A stretch of 64,000 nucleotides of DNA, taken from Lasioglossum baleicum (Eukaryota > Arthropoda > Insecta > Hymenoptera > Halictidae). Both the position numbers and the translations under genes were made by a program. The notes under the pieces are model-generated. The model did not search any database. It was not told where the DNA came from and was given only the letters and a program-made list of their open reading frames with translations. Location of the stretch: contig NW_027469359.1 in NCBI RefSeq assembly GCF_051020765.1, positions 62,001 to 126,000 on the forward strand, written 5' to 3'. Shown in pieces: positions 46,421 through 58,149 of the stretch (positions within the stretch are counted from its first letter, which is position 1; every line of letters begins with the position of its first letter).

Positions 46421-47690
46421 CATCCCGCAGGCTAGTCGAGTAAAAACACGTGCGAGAGGATGCATCCCGCCGGCTAGTCGAGTAAAAACACGTGCGAGGT
46501 TTTGTGGGATGCGTATGCGCAGGTTTTGTGGGATGCGCATGCGCCGGTTTTGTGGGATGCGCATGCGCAGGTTTTCTGGGATGCGCATGGCTAGTCGAGC
46601 AAAAACACGTGCGAGAGGATGCATCCCGCAGGCTAGTCCAGTAAAAACACGTGCGAGAGGATGCATCCCGCCGGCTAGTCGAGTAAAAACACGTGCGAGG
46701 TTTTGTGGGATGCGTATGCGCAGGTTTTGTGGGATGCGCATGCGCCGGTTTTGTGGGATGCGCATGCGCAGGTTTTTTGGGATGCGCATGCGCAGATTTT
46801 TTGGGATGCGCATGGCTAGTCGAGCAAAAACACGTGCGAGAGGATGCATCCCGCAGGCTAGTCGAGTAAAAACACGTGCGAGAGGATGCATCCCGCAGGC
46901 TAGTCGAGTAAAAACACGTGCGAGAGGATGCTTCCCGCAGGCTAGTCGAGTAAAAACACGTGCGAGAGGGTGCTTCCCGCAGGCTAGTCGAGTAAAAACA
47001 CGTGCGAGAGGGTGCGTCCCGCAGGCTAGTCGAGTAAAATCACGTGCGAAAGCTTGCATCCCGCAGGCTAGTCGAGTAAAAACACGTGCGAGAGGATGCA
47101 TCCCGCCGGCTAGTCGAGTAAAAACACGTGCGAGGTTTTGTGGGATGCGTATGCGCAGGTTTTGTGGGATGCGCATGCGCCGGTTTTGTGGGATGCGCAT
47201 GCGCAGGTTTTTTGGGATGCGCATGGCTAGTCGAGCAAAAACACGTGCGAGAGGATGCATCCCGCAGGCTAGTCCAGTAAAAACACGTGCGAGAGGATGC
47301 ATCCCGCCGGCTAGTCGAGTAAAAACACGTGCGAGGTTTTGTGGGATGCGCATGCGCCGGTTTTGTGGGATGCGCATGCGCAGGTTTTTTGGGATGCGCA
47401 TGCGCAGATTTTTTGGGATGCGCATGGCTAGTCGAGCAAAAACACGTGCGAGAGGATGCATCCCGCAGGCTAGTCGAGCAAAAACACGTGCGAGAGGATG
47501 CTTCCCGCAGGCTAGTCGAGTAAAAACACGTGCGAGAGGATGCATCCCGCAGGCTAGTCGAGTAAAAACACGTGCGAGAGGATGCATCCCGCAGGCTAGT
47601 CGAGTAAAAACACGTGCGAGAGGATGCATCCCGCAGGCTAGTCCAGTAAAAACACGTGCGAGAGGATGCATCCCGCAGGCTAGTCGAGTA
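46421..47690 (+). repeat. Tandem AAGCTT segments 636 bp apart
   Basis: AAGCTT occurs at 46,414 and 47,050, with matching A runs and B blocks between and after them. This looks like a shortened direct repeat of the segment around the AAGCTT unit. Private changes include GGTTTTCTGGG near 46,571 and GGGTGCGTCCC near 47,011. Confidence 0.82.
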
Positions 47691-49420
47691 AAAACACGTG
47701 CGAGGTTTTGTGGGATGCGCATGCGCAGGTTTTTTGGGATGCGCATGCGCAGGTTTTTTGGGATGCGCATGCGCAGATTTTTTGGGATGCGCATGGCTAG
47801 TCGAGCAAAAACACGTGCGAGAGGATGCATCCCGCAGGCTAGTCAAGCAAAAACACGTGCGAGAGGATGCATCCCGCAGGCTAGTCGAGTAAAAACACGT
47901 GCGAGAGGATGCATCCCGCAGGCTAGTCGAGTAAAAACACGTGCGAGAGGATGCTTCCCGCAGGCTAGTCGAGTAAAAACACGTGCGAGAGGATGCATCC
48001 CGCAGGCTAGTCGAGTAAAAACACGTGCGAGAGGATGCATCCCGCAGGCTAGTCGAGTAAAAACACGTGCGAGGTTTTGTGGGATGCGTATGCGCAGGTT
48101 TTGTGGGATGCGCATGCGCAGGTTTTGTGGGATGCGCAGGCGCAGGTTTTTTGGGATGCGCATGGCTAGTCGAGCAAAAACACGTGCGAGAGGATGCATC
48201 CCGCAGGCTAGTCCAGTAAAAACACGTGCGAGAGGATGCATCCCGCCGGCTAGTCGAGTAAAAACACGTGCGAGGTTTTGTGGGATGCGTATGCGCAGGT
48301 TTTGTGGGATGCGCATGCGCCGGTTTTGTGGGATGCGCATGCGCAGGTTTTTTGGGATGCGCATGGCTAGTCGAGCAAAAACACGTGCGAGAGGATGCAT
48401 CCCGCAGGCTAGTCGAGCAAAAACACGTGCGAGAGGATGCATCCCGCAGGCTAGTCGAGTAAAAACACGTGCGAGAGGATGCATCCCGCAGGCTAGTCGA
48501 GTAAAAACACGTGCGAGAGGATGCATCCCGCCGGCTAGTCGAGTAAAAACACGTGCGAGGTTTTGTGGGATGCGCATGCGCCGGTTTTGTGGGATGCGCA
48601 TGCGCAGGTTTTTTGGGATGCGCATGCGCAGGTTTTTTGGGATGCGCATGGCTAGTCGAGCAAAAACACGTGCGAGAGGATGCATCCCGCAGGCTAGTCG
48701 AGCAAAAACACGTGCGAGAGGATGCTTCCCGCAGGCTAGTCGAGTAAAAACACGTGCGAGAGGATGCATCCCGCAGGCTAGTCCAGTAAAAACACGTGCG
48801 AGAGGATGCATCCCGCAGGCTAGTCGAGTAAAAACACGTGCGAGGTTTTGTGGGATGCGCATGCGCAGGTTTTTTGGGATGCGCATGCGCAGGTTTTTTG
48901 GGATGCGCATGCGCAAATTTTTTGGGATGCGCATGGCTAGTCGAGCAAAAACACGTGCGAGAGGATGCATCCCGCAGGCTAGTCGAGTAAAAACACGTGC
49001 GAGAGGATGCTTCCCGCAGGCTAGTCGAGTAAAAACACGTGCGAGGTTTTGTGGGATGCGTATGCGCAGGTTTTGTGGGATGCGCATGCGCAGGTTTTTT
49101 GGGATGCGCATGCGCAGGTTTTTTGGGATGCGCATGGCTAGTCGAGCAAAAACACGTGCGAGAGGATGCATCCCGCAGGCTAGTCGAGCAAAAACACGTG
49201 CGAGAGGATGCATCCCGCAGGCTAGTCGAGTAAAAACACGTGCGAGAGGATGCATCCCGCAGGCTAGTCGAGTAAAAACACGTGCGAGAGGATGCTTCCC
49301 GCAGGCTAGTCGAGTAAAAACACGTGCGAGAGGGTGCATCCCGCAGGCTAGTCGAGTAAAAACACGTGCGAGAGGATGCATCCGCAGGCTAGTCCAGTAA
49401 AAACACGTGCGAGAGGATGC
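47691..49420 (+). repeat. 4,595-bp-offset pair, copy 1
   Basis: B blocks at 47,698, 48,268, 48,553 and 49,039 recur at 52,293, 52,863, 53,148 and 53,634, all 4,595 bp later. AGTCAAGC (47,843) and the CAAATTTTTTGGG B variant near 48,913 recur too. From 48,268 the segment also matches the start of the 5-kb higher-order repeat (9,976, 10,261), but with one extra B unit before the CAAATT unit. GCATCCGCAGG near 49,378 has lost one C. Confidence 0.85.
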
Positions 49421-50229
49421 ATCCCGCAGGCTAGTCGAGTAAAAACACGTGCGAGGTTATGTGGGATGCGCATGCGCAGGTTTTGTGGGATGCTCATGCG
49501 CAGGTTTTTTGGGATGCGCATGCGCAGGTTTTTTGGGATGCGCATGGCTAGTCGAGCAAAAACACGTGCGAGAGGATGCATCCCGCAGGCTAGTCCAGTA
49601 AAAACACGTGCGAGAGGATGCATCCCGCCGGCTAGTCGAGTAAAAACACGTGCGAGGTTTTGTGGGATGCGTATGCGCAGGTTTTGTGGGATGCGCATGC
49701 GCCGGTTTTGTGGGATGCGCATGCGCAGGTTTTTTGGGATGCGCATGCGCAGGTTTTTTGGGATGCGCATGGCTAGTCGAGCAAAAACACGTGCGAGAGG
49801 ATGCATCCCGCAGGCTAGTCGAGTAAAAACACGTGCGAGAGGATGCATCCCGCAGGCTAGTCGAGTAAAAACACGTGCGAGAGGATGCATCCCGCAGGCT
49901 AGTCCAGTAAAAACACGTGCGAGAGGATGCATCCCGCAGGCTAGTCGAGTAAAAACACTTGCGAGAGGATGCATCCCGCAGGCTAGTCGAGTAAAAACAC
50001 GTGCGAGAGGATGCATCCCGCAGGCTAGTCCAGTAAAAACACGTGCGAGAGGATGCATCCCGCAGGCTAGTCGAGTAAAAACACGTGCGAGGTTTTGTGG
50101 GATGCGCATGCGCAGGTTTTTTGGGATGCGCATGCGCAGGTTTTTTGGGATGCGCATGCGCAGATTTTTTGGGATGCGCATGGCTAGTCGAGCAAAAACA
50201 CGTGCGAGAGGATGCATCCCGCAGGCTAG
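49421..50229 (+). repeat. Mosaic A/B array
   Basis: Includes GAGGTTATGTGG near 49,453 and GGATGCTCATGC near 49,490, the same markers and order as in the 5-kb higher-order repeats. It also includes AACACTTGCG near 49,955, shared with 34,181. No gene is visible. Confidence 0.82.
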
Positions 50230-51556
50230 TCAAGCAAAAACACGTGCGAGAGGATGCATCCCGCAGGCTAGTCGAGTAAAAACACGTGCGAGAGGATGCA
50301 TCCCGCAGGCTAGTCGAGTAAAAACACGTGCGAGAGGATGCTTCCCGCAGGCTAGTCGAGTAAAAACACGTGCGAGAGGATGCATCCCGCAGGCTAGTCG
50401 AGTAAAAACACGTGCGAGAGGATGCATCCCGCAGGCTAGTCGAGTAAAAACACGTGCGAGAGGATGCTTCCCGCAGGCTAGTCGAGTAAAAACACGTGCG
50501 AGAGGATGCATCCCGCAGGCTAGTCGAGCAAAAACACGTGCGAGAGGATGCTTCCCGCAGGCTAGTCGAGTAAAAACACGTGCGAGAGGATGCTTCCCGC
50601 AGGCTAGTCGAGTAAAAACACGTGCGAGGTTTTGTGGGATGCGTATGCGCAGGTTTTGTGGGATGCGCATGCGCAGGTTTTGTGGGATGCGCATGCGCAG
50701 GTTTTTTGGGATGCGCATGCGCAGGTTTCTTGGGATGCGCATGCGCAGGTTTTTTGGGATGCGCATGGCTAGTCGAGCAAAAACACGTGCGAGATGATGC
50801 ATCCCGCAGGCTAGTCGAGCAAAAACACGTGCGAGAGGATGCATCCCGCAGGCTAGTCGAGTAAAAACACGTGCGAGAGGATGCTTCCCGCAGGCTAGTC
50901 GAGTAAAAACACGTGCGAGAGGATGCATCCCGCAGGCTAGTCGAGCAAAAACACGTGCGAGAGGATGCTTCCCGCAGGCTAGTCGAGTAAAAACACGTGC
51001 GAGAGGATGCTTCCCGCAGGCTAGTCGAGTAAAAACACGTGCGAGAGGGTGCATCCCGCAGGCTAGTCGAGCAAAAACACGTGCGAGAGGATGCATCCCG
51101 CAGGCTAGTCGAGTAAAAACACGTGCGAGAGGATGCTTCCCGCAGGCTAGTCGAGTAAAAACACGTGCGAGGTTTTGTGGGATGCGTATGCGCAGGTTTT
51201 GTGGGATGCGCATGCGCAGGTTTTGTGGGATGCGCATGCGCAGGTTTTTTGGGATGCGCATGCGCAGGTTTTTTGGGATGCGCATGCGCAGGTTTTTTGG
51301 GATGCGCATGGCTAGTCGAGCAAAAACACGTGCGAGATGATGCATCCCGCAGGCTAGTCGAGCAAAAACACGTGCGAGAGGATGCATCCCGCAGGATAGT
51401 CGAGTAAAAACACGTGCGAGAGGATGCATCCCGCAGGCTAGTCGAGTAAAAACACGTGCGAGAGGATGCTTCCCGCAGGCTAGTCGAGTAAAAACACGTG
51501 CGAGAGGGTGCATCCCGCAGGCTAGTCGAGTAAAAACACGTGCGAGGTTTTGTGGG
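50230..51556 (+). repeat. 1.33-kb TCAAGC module, copy 4 of 4
   Basis: Same 392-bp and 543-bp spacings as at 26,405, 29,714 and 34,904, with two six-unit B blocks (50,622 and 51,165) each followed by GATGATGC. One B unit has GGTTTCTTGGG near 50,724, and one A unit starts GGATAGTCG near 51,393. Confidence 0.85.
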
Positions 51557-52292
51557 ATGCGTATGCGCAGGTTTTGTGGGATGCGCATGCGCAGGTTTTG
51601 TGGGATGCGCATGGCTAGTCGAGCAAAAACACGTGCGAGAGGATGCATCCCGCAGGCTAGTCGAGTAAAAACACGTGCGAGAGGATGCATCCCGCCGGCT
51701 ATTCGAGTAAAAACACGTGCGAGAGGATGCTTCCCGCAGGCTAGTCGAGTAAAAACAAGTGCGAGGTTTTGTGGGATGCGTATGCGCAGGTTTTGTGGGA
51801 TGCGCATGCGCAGGTTTTTTGGGATGCGCATGCGCCGGTTTTGTGGGATGCGCATGCGCAGGTTTTTTGGGATGCGCATGGCTAGTCGAGCAAAAACACG
51901 TGCGAGAGGATGCATCCCGCAGGCTAGTCCAGTAAAAACACGTGCGAGAGGATGCATCCCGCCGGCTAGTCGAGTAAAAACACGTGCGAGGTTTTGTGGG
52001 ATGCGTATGCGCAGGTTTTGTGGGATGCGCATGCGCCGGTTTTGTGGGATGCGCATGCGCAGGTTTTTTGGGATGCGCATGCGCAGATTTTTTGGGATGC
52101 GCATGGCTAGTCGAGCAAAAACACGTGCGAGAGGATGCATCCCGCAGGCTAGTCGAGTAAAAACACGTGCGAGAGGATGCATCCCGCAGGCTAGTCGAGT
52201 AAAAACACGTGCGAGAGGATGCATCCCGCAGGCTAGTCCAGTAAAAACACGTGCGAGAGGATGCATCCCGCAGGCTAGTCGAGTAAAAACAC
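51557..52292 (+). repeat. Mixed A/B array with an irregular B block
   Basis: The B block near 51,770-51,880 has a six-T unit between TTTTGT units, against the usual order in which six-T units come last. The A unit leading into it has AAAACAAGTGCG, losing the CACGTG palindrome, and an earlier unit has GGCTATTCG near 51,698. The coincidence suggests a rearrangement point. Confidence 0.82.
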
Positions 52293-54110
52293 GTGCGAGG
52301 TTTTGTGGGATGCGCATGCGCAGGATTTTTGGGATGCGCATGCGCAGGTTTTTTGGGATGCGCATGCGCAGATTTTTTGGGATGCGCATGGCTAGTCGAG
52401 CAAAAACACGTGCGAGAGGATGCATCCCGCAGGCTAGTCAAGCAAAAACACGTGCGAGAGGATGCATCCCGCAGGCTAGTCGAGTAAAAACACGTGCGAG
52501 AGGATGCATCCCGCAGGCTAGTCGAGTAAAAACACGTGCGAGAGGATGCTTCCCGCAGGCTAGTCGAGTAAAAACACGTGCGAGAGGATGCATCCCGCAG
52601 GCTAGTCGAGTAAAAACACGTGCGAGAGGATGCATCCCGCAGGCTAGTCGAGTAAAAACACGTGCGAGGTTTTGTGGGATGCGTATGCGCAGGTTTTGTG
52701 GGATGCGCATGCGCAGGTTTTGTGGGATGCGCAGGCGCAGGTTTTTTGGGATGCGCATGGCTAGTCGAGCAAAAACACGTGCGAGAGGATGCATCCCGCA
52801 GGCTAGTCCAGTAAAAACACGTGCGAGAGGATGCATCCCGCCGGCTAGTCGAGTAAAAACACGTGCGAGGTTTTGTGGGATGCGTATGCGCAGGTTTTGT
52901 GGGATGCGCATGCGCCGGTTTTGTGGGATGCGCATGCGCAGGTTTTTTGGGATGCGCATGGCTAGTCGAGCAAAAACACGTGCGAGAGGATGCATCCCGC
53001 AGGCTAGTCGAGCAAAAACACGTGCGAGAGGATGCATCCCGCAGGCTAGTCGAGTAAAAACACGTGCGAGAGGATGCATCCCGCAGGCTAGTCGAGTAAA
53101 AACACGTGCGAGAGGATGCATCCCGCCGGCTAGTCGAGTAAAAACACGTGCGAGGTTTTGTGGGATGCGCATGCGCCGGTTTTGTGGGATGCGCATGCGC
53201 AGGTTTTTTGGGATGCGCATGCGCAGGTTTTTTGGGATGCGCATGGCTAGTCGAGCAAAAACACGTGCGAGAGGATGCATCCCGCAGGCTAGTCGAGCAA
53301 AAACACGTGCGAGAGGATGCTTCCCGCAGGCTAGTCGAGTAAAAACACGTGCGAGAGGATGCATCCCGCAGGCTAGTCCAGTAAAAACACGTGCGAGAGG
53401 ATGCATCCCGCAGGCTAGTCGAGTAAAAACACGTGCGAGGTTTTGTGGGATGCGCATGCGCAGGTTTTTTGGGATGCGCATGCGCAGGTTTTTTGGGATG
53501 CGCATGCGCAAATTTTTTGGGATGCGCATGGCTAGTCGAGCAAAAACACGTGCGAGAGGATGCATCCCGCAGGCTAGTCGAGTAAAAACACGTGCGAGAG
53601 GATGCTTCCCGCAGGCTAGTCGAGTAAAAACACGTGCGAGGTTTTGTGGGATGCGTATGCGCAGGTTTTGTGGGATGCGCATGCGCAGGTTTTGTGGGAT
53701 GCGCATGCGCAGGTTTTTTGGGATGCGCATGCGCAGGTTTTTTGGGATGCGCATGGCTAGTCGAGCAAAAACACGTGCGAGAGGATGCATCCCGCAGGCT
53801 AGTCGAGCAAAAACACGTGCGAGAGGATGCATCCCGCAGGCTAGTCGAGTAAAAACACGTGCGAGAGGATGCATCCCGCAGGCTAGTCGAGTAAAAACAC
53901 GTGCGAGAGGATGCTTCCCGCAGGCTAGTCGAGTAAAAACACGTGCGAGAGGGTGCATCCCGCAGGCTAGTCGAGTAAAAACACGTGCGAGAGGATGCAT
54001 CCCGCAGGCTAGTCGAGTAAAAACACGTGCGAGAGGATGCATCCCGCAGGCTAGTCCAGTAAAAACACGTGCGAGAGGATGCATCCCGCAGGCTAGTCGA
54101 GTAAAAACAC
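52293..54110 (+). repeat. 4,595-bp-offset pair, copy 2
   Basis: Counterpart of 47,691-49,420, with AGTCAAGC near 52,438 and CAAATTTTTTGGG near 53,508. The block at 53,634 has five units against four in copy 1. Beyond 52,863 it continues in step with 9,976-11,990 of the first 5-kb higher-order repeat (10,723 against 53,634 and 11,401 against 54,312, offset 42,911). Confidence 0.85.
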
Positions 54111-57100
54111 GTGCGAGGTTATGTGGGATGCGTATGCGCAGGTTTTGTGGGATGCTCATGCGCAGGTTTTTTGGGATGCGCATGCGCAGGTTTTTTGGGA
54201 TGCGCATGGCTAGTCGAGCAAAAACACGTGCGAGAGGATGCATCCCGCAGGCTAGTCCAGTAAAAACACGTGCGAGAGGATGCATCCCGCCGGCTAGTCG
54301 AGTAAAAACACGTGCGAGGTTTTGTGGGATGCGTATGCGCAGGTTTTGTGGGATGCGCATGCGCCGGTTTTGTGGGATGCGCATGCGCAGGTTTTTTGGG
54401 ATGCGCATGCGCAGGTTTTTTGGGATGCGCATGGCTAGTCGAGCAAAAACACGTGCGAGAGGATGCATCCCGCAGGCTAGTCGAGCAAAAACACGTGCGA
54501 GAGGATGCTTCCCGCAGGCTAGTCGAGTAAAAACACGTGCGAGAGGATGCATCCCGCAGGCTAGTCGAGTAAAAACACGTGCGAGAGGATGCATCCCGCA
54601 GGCTAGTCGAGTAAAAACACGTGCGAGAGGATGCATCCCGCCGGCTAGTCGAGTAAAAACACGTGCGAGGTTTTGTGGGATGCGTATGCGCAGGTTTTGT
54701 GGGATGCGCATGCGCAGGTTTTGTGGGATGCGCAGGCGCAGGTTTTTTGGGATGCGCATGCGCAGGTTTTTTGGGATGCGCATGGCTAGTCGAGCAAAAA
54801 CACGTGCGAGAGGATGCATCCCGCAGGCTAGTCCAGTAAAAACACGTGCGAGAGGATGCATCCCGCCGGCTAGTCGAGTAAAAACACGTGCGAGGTTTTG
54901 TGGGATGCGCATGCGCCGGTTTTGTGGGATGCGCATGCGCAGGTTTTTTGGGATGCGCATGCGCAGGTTTTTTGGGATGCGCATGGCTAGTCGAGCAAAA
55001 ACACGTGCGAGAGGATGCACCCCGCAGGCTAGTCGAGCAAAAACACGTGCGAGAGGATGCTTCCCGCAGGCTAGTCGAGTAAAAACACGTGCGAGAGGAT
55101 GCATCCCGCAGGCTAGTCGAGCAAAAACACGTGCGAGAGGATGCATCCCGCAGGCTAGTCGAGTAAAAACACGTGCGAGAGGATCTATCCCGCAGGCTAG
55201 TCGAGTAAAAACACGTGCGAGAGGATGCATCCCGCAGGCTAGTCCAGTAAAAACACGTGCGAGAGGATGCATCCCGCAGGCTAGTCGAGTAAAAACACGT
55301 GCGAGGTTTTGTGGGATGCGCATGCGCAGGTTTTTTGGGATGCGCATGCGCAGATTTTTTGGGATGCGCATGGCTAGTCGAGCAAAAACACGTGCGAGAG
55401 GATGCATCCCGCAGGCTAGTCGAGCAAAAACACGTGCGAGAGGATGCATCCCGCAGGCTAGTCGAGTAAAAACACGTGCGAGAGGATGCATCCCGCAGGC
55501 TAGTCGAGTAAAAACACGTGCGAGAGGATGCATCCCGCAGGCTAGTCGAGTAAAAACACGTGCGAGAGGATGCATCCCGCAGGCTAGTCGAGTAAAAACA
55601 CGTGCGAGAGGATGCTTCCCGCAGGCTAGTCGAGTAAAAACACGTGCGAGAGGGTGCTTCCCGCAGGCTAGTCGAGTAAAAACACGTGCGAGAGGGTGCA
55701 TCCCGCAGGCTAGTCGAGTAAAAACACGTGCGAGAGGATGCATCCCGCAGGCTAGTCGAGTAAAAACACGTGCGAGAGGATGCATCCCGCCGGCTAGTCG
55801 AGTAAAAACACGTGCGAGAGGATGCATCCCGCAGTCTAGTCGAGCAAAAACACGTGCGAGAGGATGCATCCCGCAGGCTAGTCGAGTAAAAACACGTGCG
55901 AGAGGATGCTTCCCGCAGGCTAGTCGAGTAAAAACACGTGCGAGAGGATGCATCCCGCAGGCTAGTCGAGTAAAAACACGTGCGAGAGGATGCATCCCGC
56001 CGGCTAGTCGAGTAAAAACACGTGCGAGGTTTTGTGGGATGCGTATGTGCAGGTTTTGTGGGATGCGCATGCGCAGGTTTTTTGGGATGCGCATGCGCAG
56101 GTTTTTTGGGATGCGCATGGCTAGTCGAGCAAAAACACGTGCGAGAGGATGCATCCCGCAGGCTAGTCCAGTAAAAACACGTGCGAGAGGATGCATCCCG
56201 CCGGCTAGTCGAGTAAAAACACGTGCGAGGTTTTGTGGGATGCGCATGCGCCGGTTTTGTGGGATGCGCATGCGCAGGTTTTTTGGGATGCGCATGCGCA
56301 GGTTTTTTGGGATGCGCATGGCTAGTCGAGCAAAAACACGTGCGAGAGGATGCATCCCGCAGGCTAGTCGAGCAAAAACACGTGCGAGAGGATGCATCCC
56401 GCAGGCTAGTCGAGTAAAAACACGTGCGAGAGGATGCATCCCGCAGGCTAGTCGAGTAAAAACACGTGCGAGGTTTTGTGGGATGCGCATGCGCAGGTTT
56501 TTTGGGATGCGCATGGCTAGTCGAGCAAAAACACGTGCGAGAGGATGCTTCCCGCAGGCTAGTCGAGTAAAAACACGTGCGAGAGGGTGCATCCCGCAGG
56601 CTAGTCGAGTAAAAACACGTGCGAAAGGATGCATCCCGCAGGCTAGTCGAGTAAAAACACGTGCGAGAGGATGCATCCCGCCGGCTAGTCGAGTAAAAAC
56701 ACGTGCGAGGTTTTGTGGGATGCGTATGCGCAGGTTTTGTGGGATGCGCATGCGCCGGTTTTGTGGGATGCGCATGCGCAGGTTTTTTGGGATGCGCATG
56801 GCTCGTCGAGCAAAAACACGTGCGAGAGGATGCATCCCGCAGGCTAGTCGAGTAAAAACACGTGCGAGAGGATGCATCCCGCAGGCTAGTCGAGTAAAAA
56901 CACGTGCGAGGTTTTGTGGGATGCGTATGCGCAGGTTTTGTGGGATGCGCATGCGCCGGTTTTGTGGGATGCGCATGCGCAGGTTTTTTGGGATGCGCAT
57001 GCGCAGATTTTTTGGGATGCGCATGGCTAGTCGAGCAAAAACACGTGCGAGAGGATGCATCCCGCAGGCTAGTCCAGTAAAAACACGTGCGAGAGGATGC

Positions 57101-57760
57101 ATCCCGCCGGCTAGTCGAGTAAAAACACGTGCGAGGTTTTGTGGGATGCGTATGCGCAGGTTTTGTGGGATGCGCATGCGCAGGTTTTTTGGGATACGCA
57201 TGCGCAGGTTTTTTGGGATGCGCATGGCTAGTCGAGCAAAAACACGTGCGAGAGGATGCATCCCGCCGGCTAGTCGAGTAAAAACACGTGCGAGGTTTTG
57301 TGGGATGCGTATGCGCAGGTTTTGTGGGATGCGCATGCGCCGGTTTTGTGGGATGCGCATGCGCAGGTTTTTTGGGATGCGCATGCGCAGGTTTTTTGGG
57401 ATGCGCATGGCTAGTCGAGCAAAAACACGTGCGAGAGGATGCACCCCGCAGGCTAGTCGAGCAAAAACACGTGCGAGAGGATGCTTCCCGCAGGCTAGTC
57501 GAGTAAAAACACGTGCGAGAGGATGCATCCCGCAGGCTAGTCGAGTAAAAACACGTGCGAGAGGATGCATCCCGCAGGCTAGTCGAGTAAAAACACGTGC
57601 GAGAGGATGCATCCCGCAGGCTAGTCCAGTAAAAACACGTGCGAGAGGATGCATCCCGCAGGCTAGTCGAGTAAAAACACGTGCGAGGTTTTGTGGGATG
57701 CGCATGCGCAGGTTTTTTGGGATGCGCATGCGCAGATTTTTTGGGATGCGCATGGCTAGT
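54111..57760 (+). repeat. Mosaic A/B array, last B-rich part
   Basis: B blocks still occur every few hundred bases, but private base changes become more frequent: GATGCACCCCG near 55,015 and 57,441, GGATCTATCC near 55,183, GCAGTCTAG near 55,832, GCGTATGTGCAGG near 56,041, GGCTCGTCG near 56,801 and GGGATACGC near 57,193. A run of twelve or more A units near 55.4-56.0 kb foreshadows the A-rich right end. No gene is visible. Confidence 0.83.
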
Positions 57761-58149
57761 CGAGCAAAAACACGTGCGAGAGGATGCATCCCGCAGGCTA
57801 GTCGAGCAAAAACACGTGCGAGAGGATGCATCCCGCAGGCTAGTCGAGTAAAAACACGTGCGAGAGGATGCATCCCGCAGGCTAGTCGAGTAAAAACACG
57901 TGCGAGAGGATGCTTCCCGCAGGCTAGTCGAGTAAAAACACGTGCGAGAGGATGCATCCCGCAGGCTAGTCGAGTAAAAACACGTGCGAGAGGATGCATC
58001 CCGCAGGCTAGTCGAGTAAAAACACGTGCGGGAGGATGCTTCCCGCAGGCTAGTCGAGTAAAAACACGTGCGAGAGGGTGCATCCCGCAGGCTAGTCGAG
58101 TAAAAACACGTGCGAGAGGATGCATCCCGCAGGCTAGTCGAGTAAAAAC

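Larger units (their letters stand above)
1998..47055 (+). repeat. AAGCTT-bearing A variant, thirteen copies
   Basis: A distinct A unit with GCGAAAGCTTGC in place of GCGAGAGGATGC, which destroys the GGATGCATCC palindrome and creates a HindIII site. AAGCTT starts at 1,998, 4,296, 5,586, 9,496, 14,620, 19,634, 25,588, 36,589, 38,065, 39,499, 42,958, 46,414 and 47,050. I saw no other AAGCTT. Ten copies also have AAAATCACG; those at 1,998, 39,499 and 42,958 have AAAAACACG. The next-but-one segment is a B block 279 bp downstream in all but the copies at 36,589 and 38,065, where one follows after 78 bp. None occurs after 47,055. Confidence 0.9.

Noticed and set aside
34904..47830. 4,308-codon open frame on the - strand, overlapping a 4,381-codon + frame at 36,255-49,400
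   Set aside because: Two giant frames on opposite strands over the same DNA are explained by the stop-free period-3 repeat; neither shows any feature of a gene.
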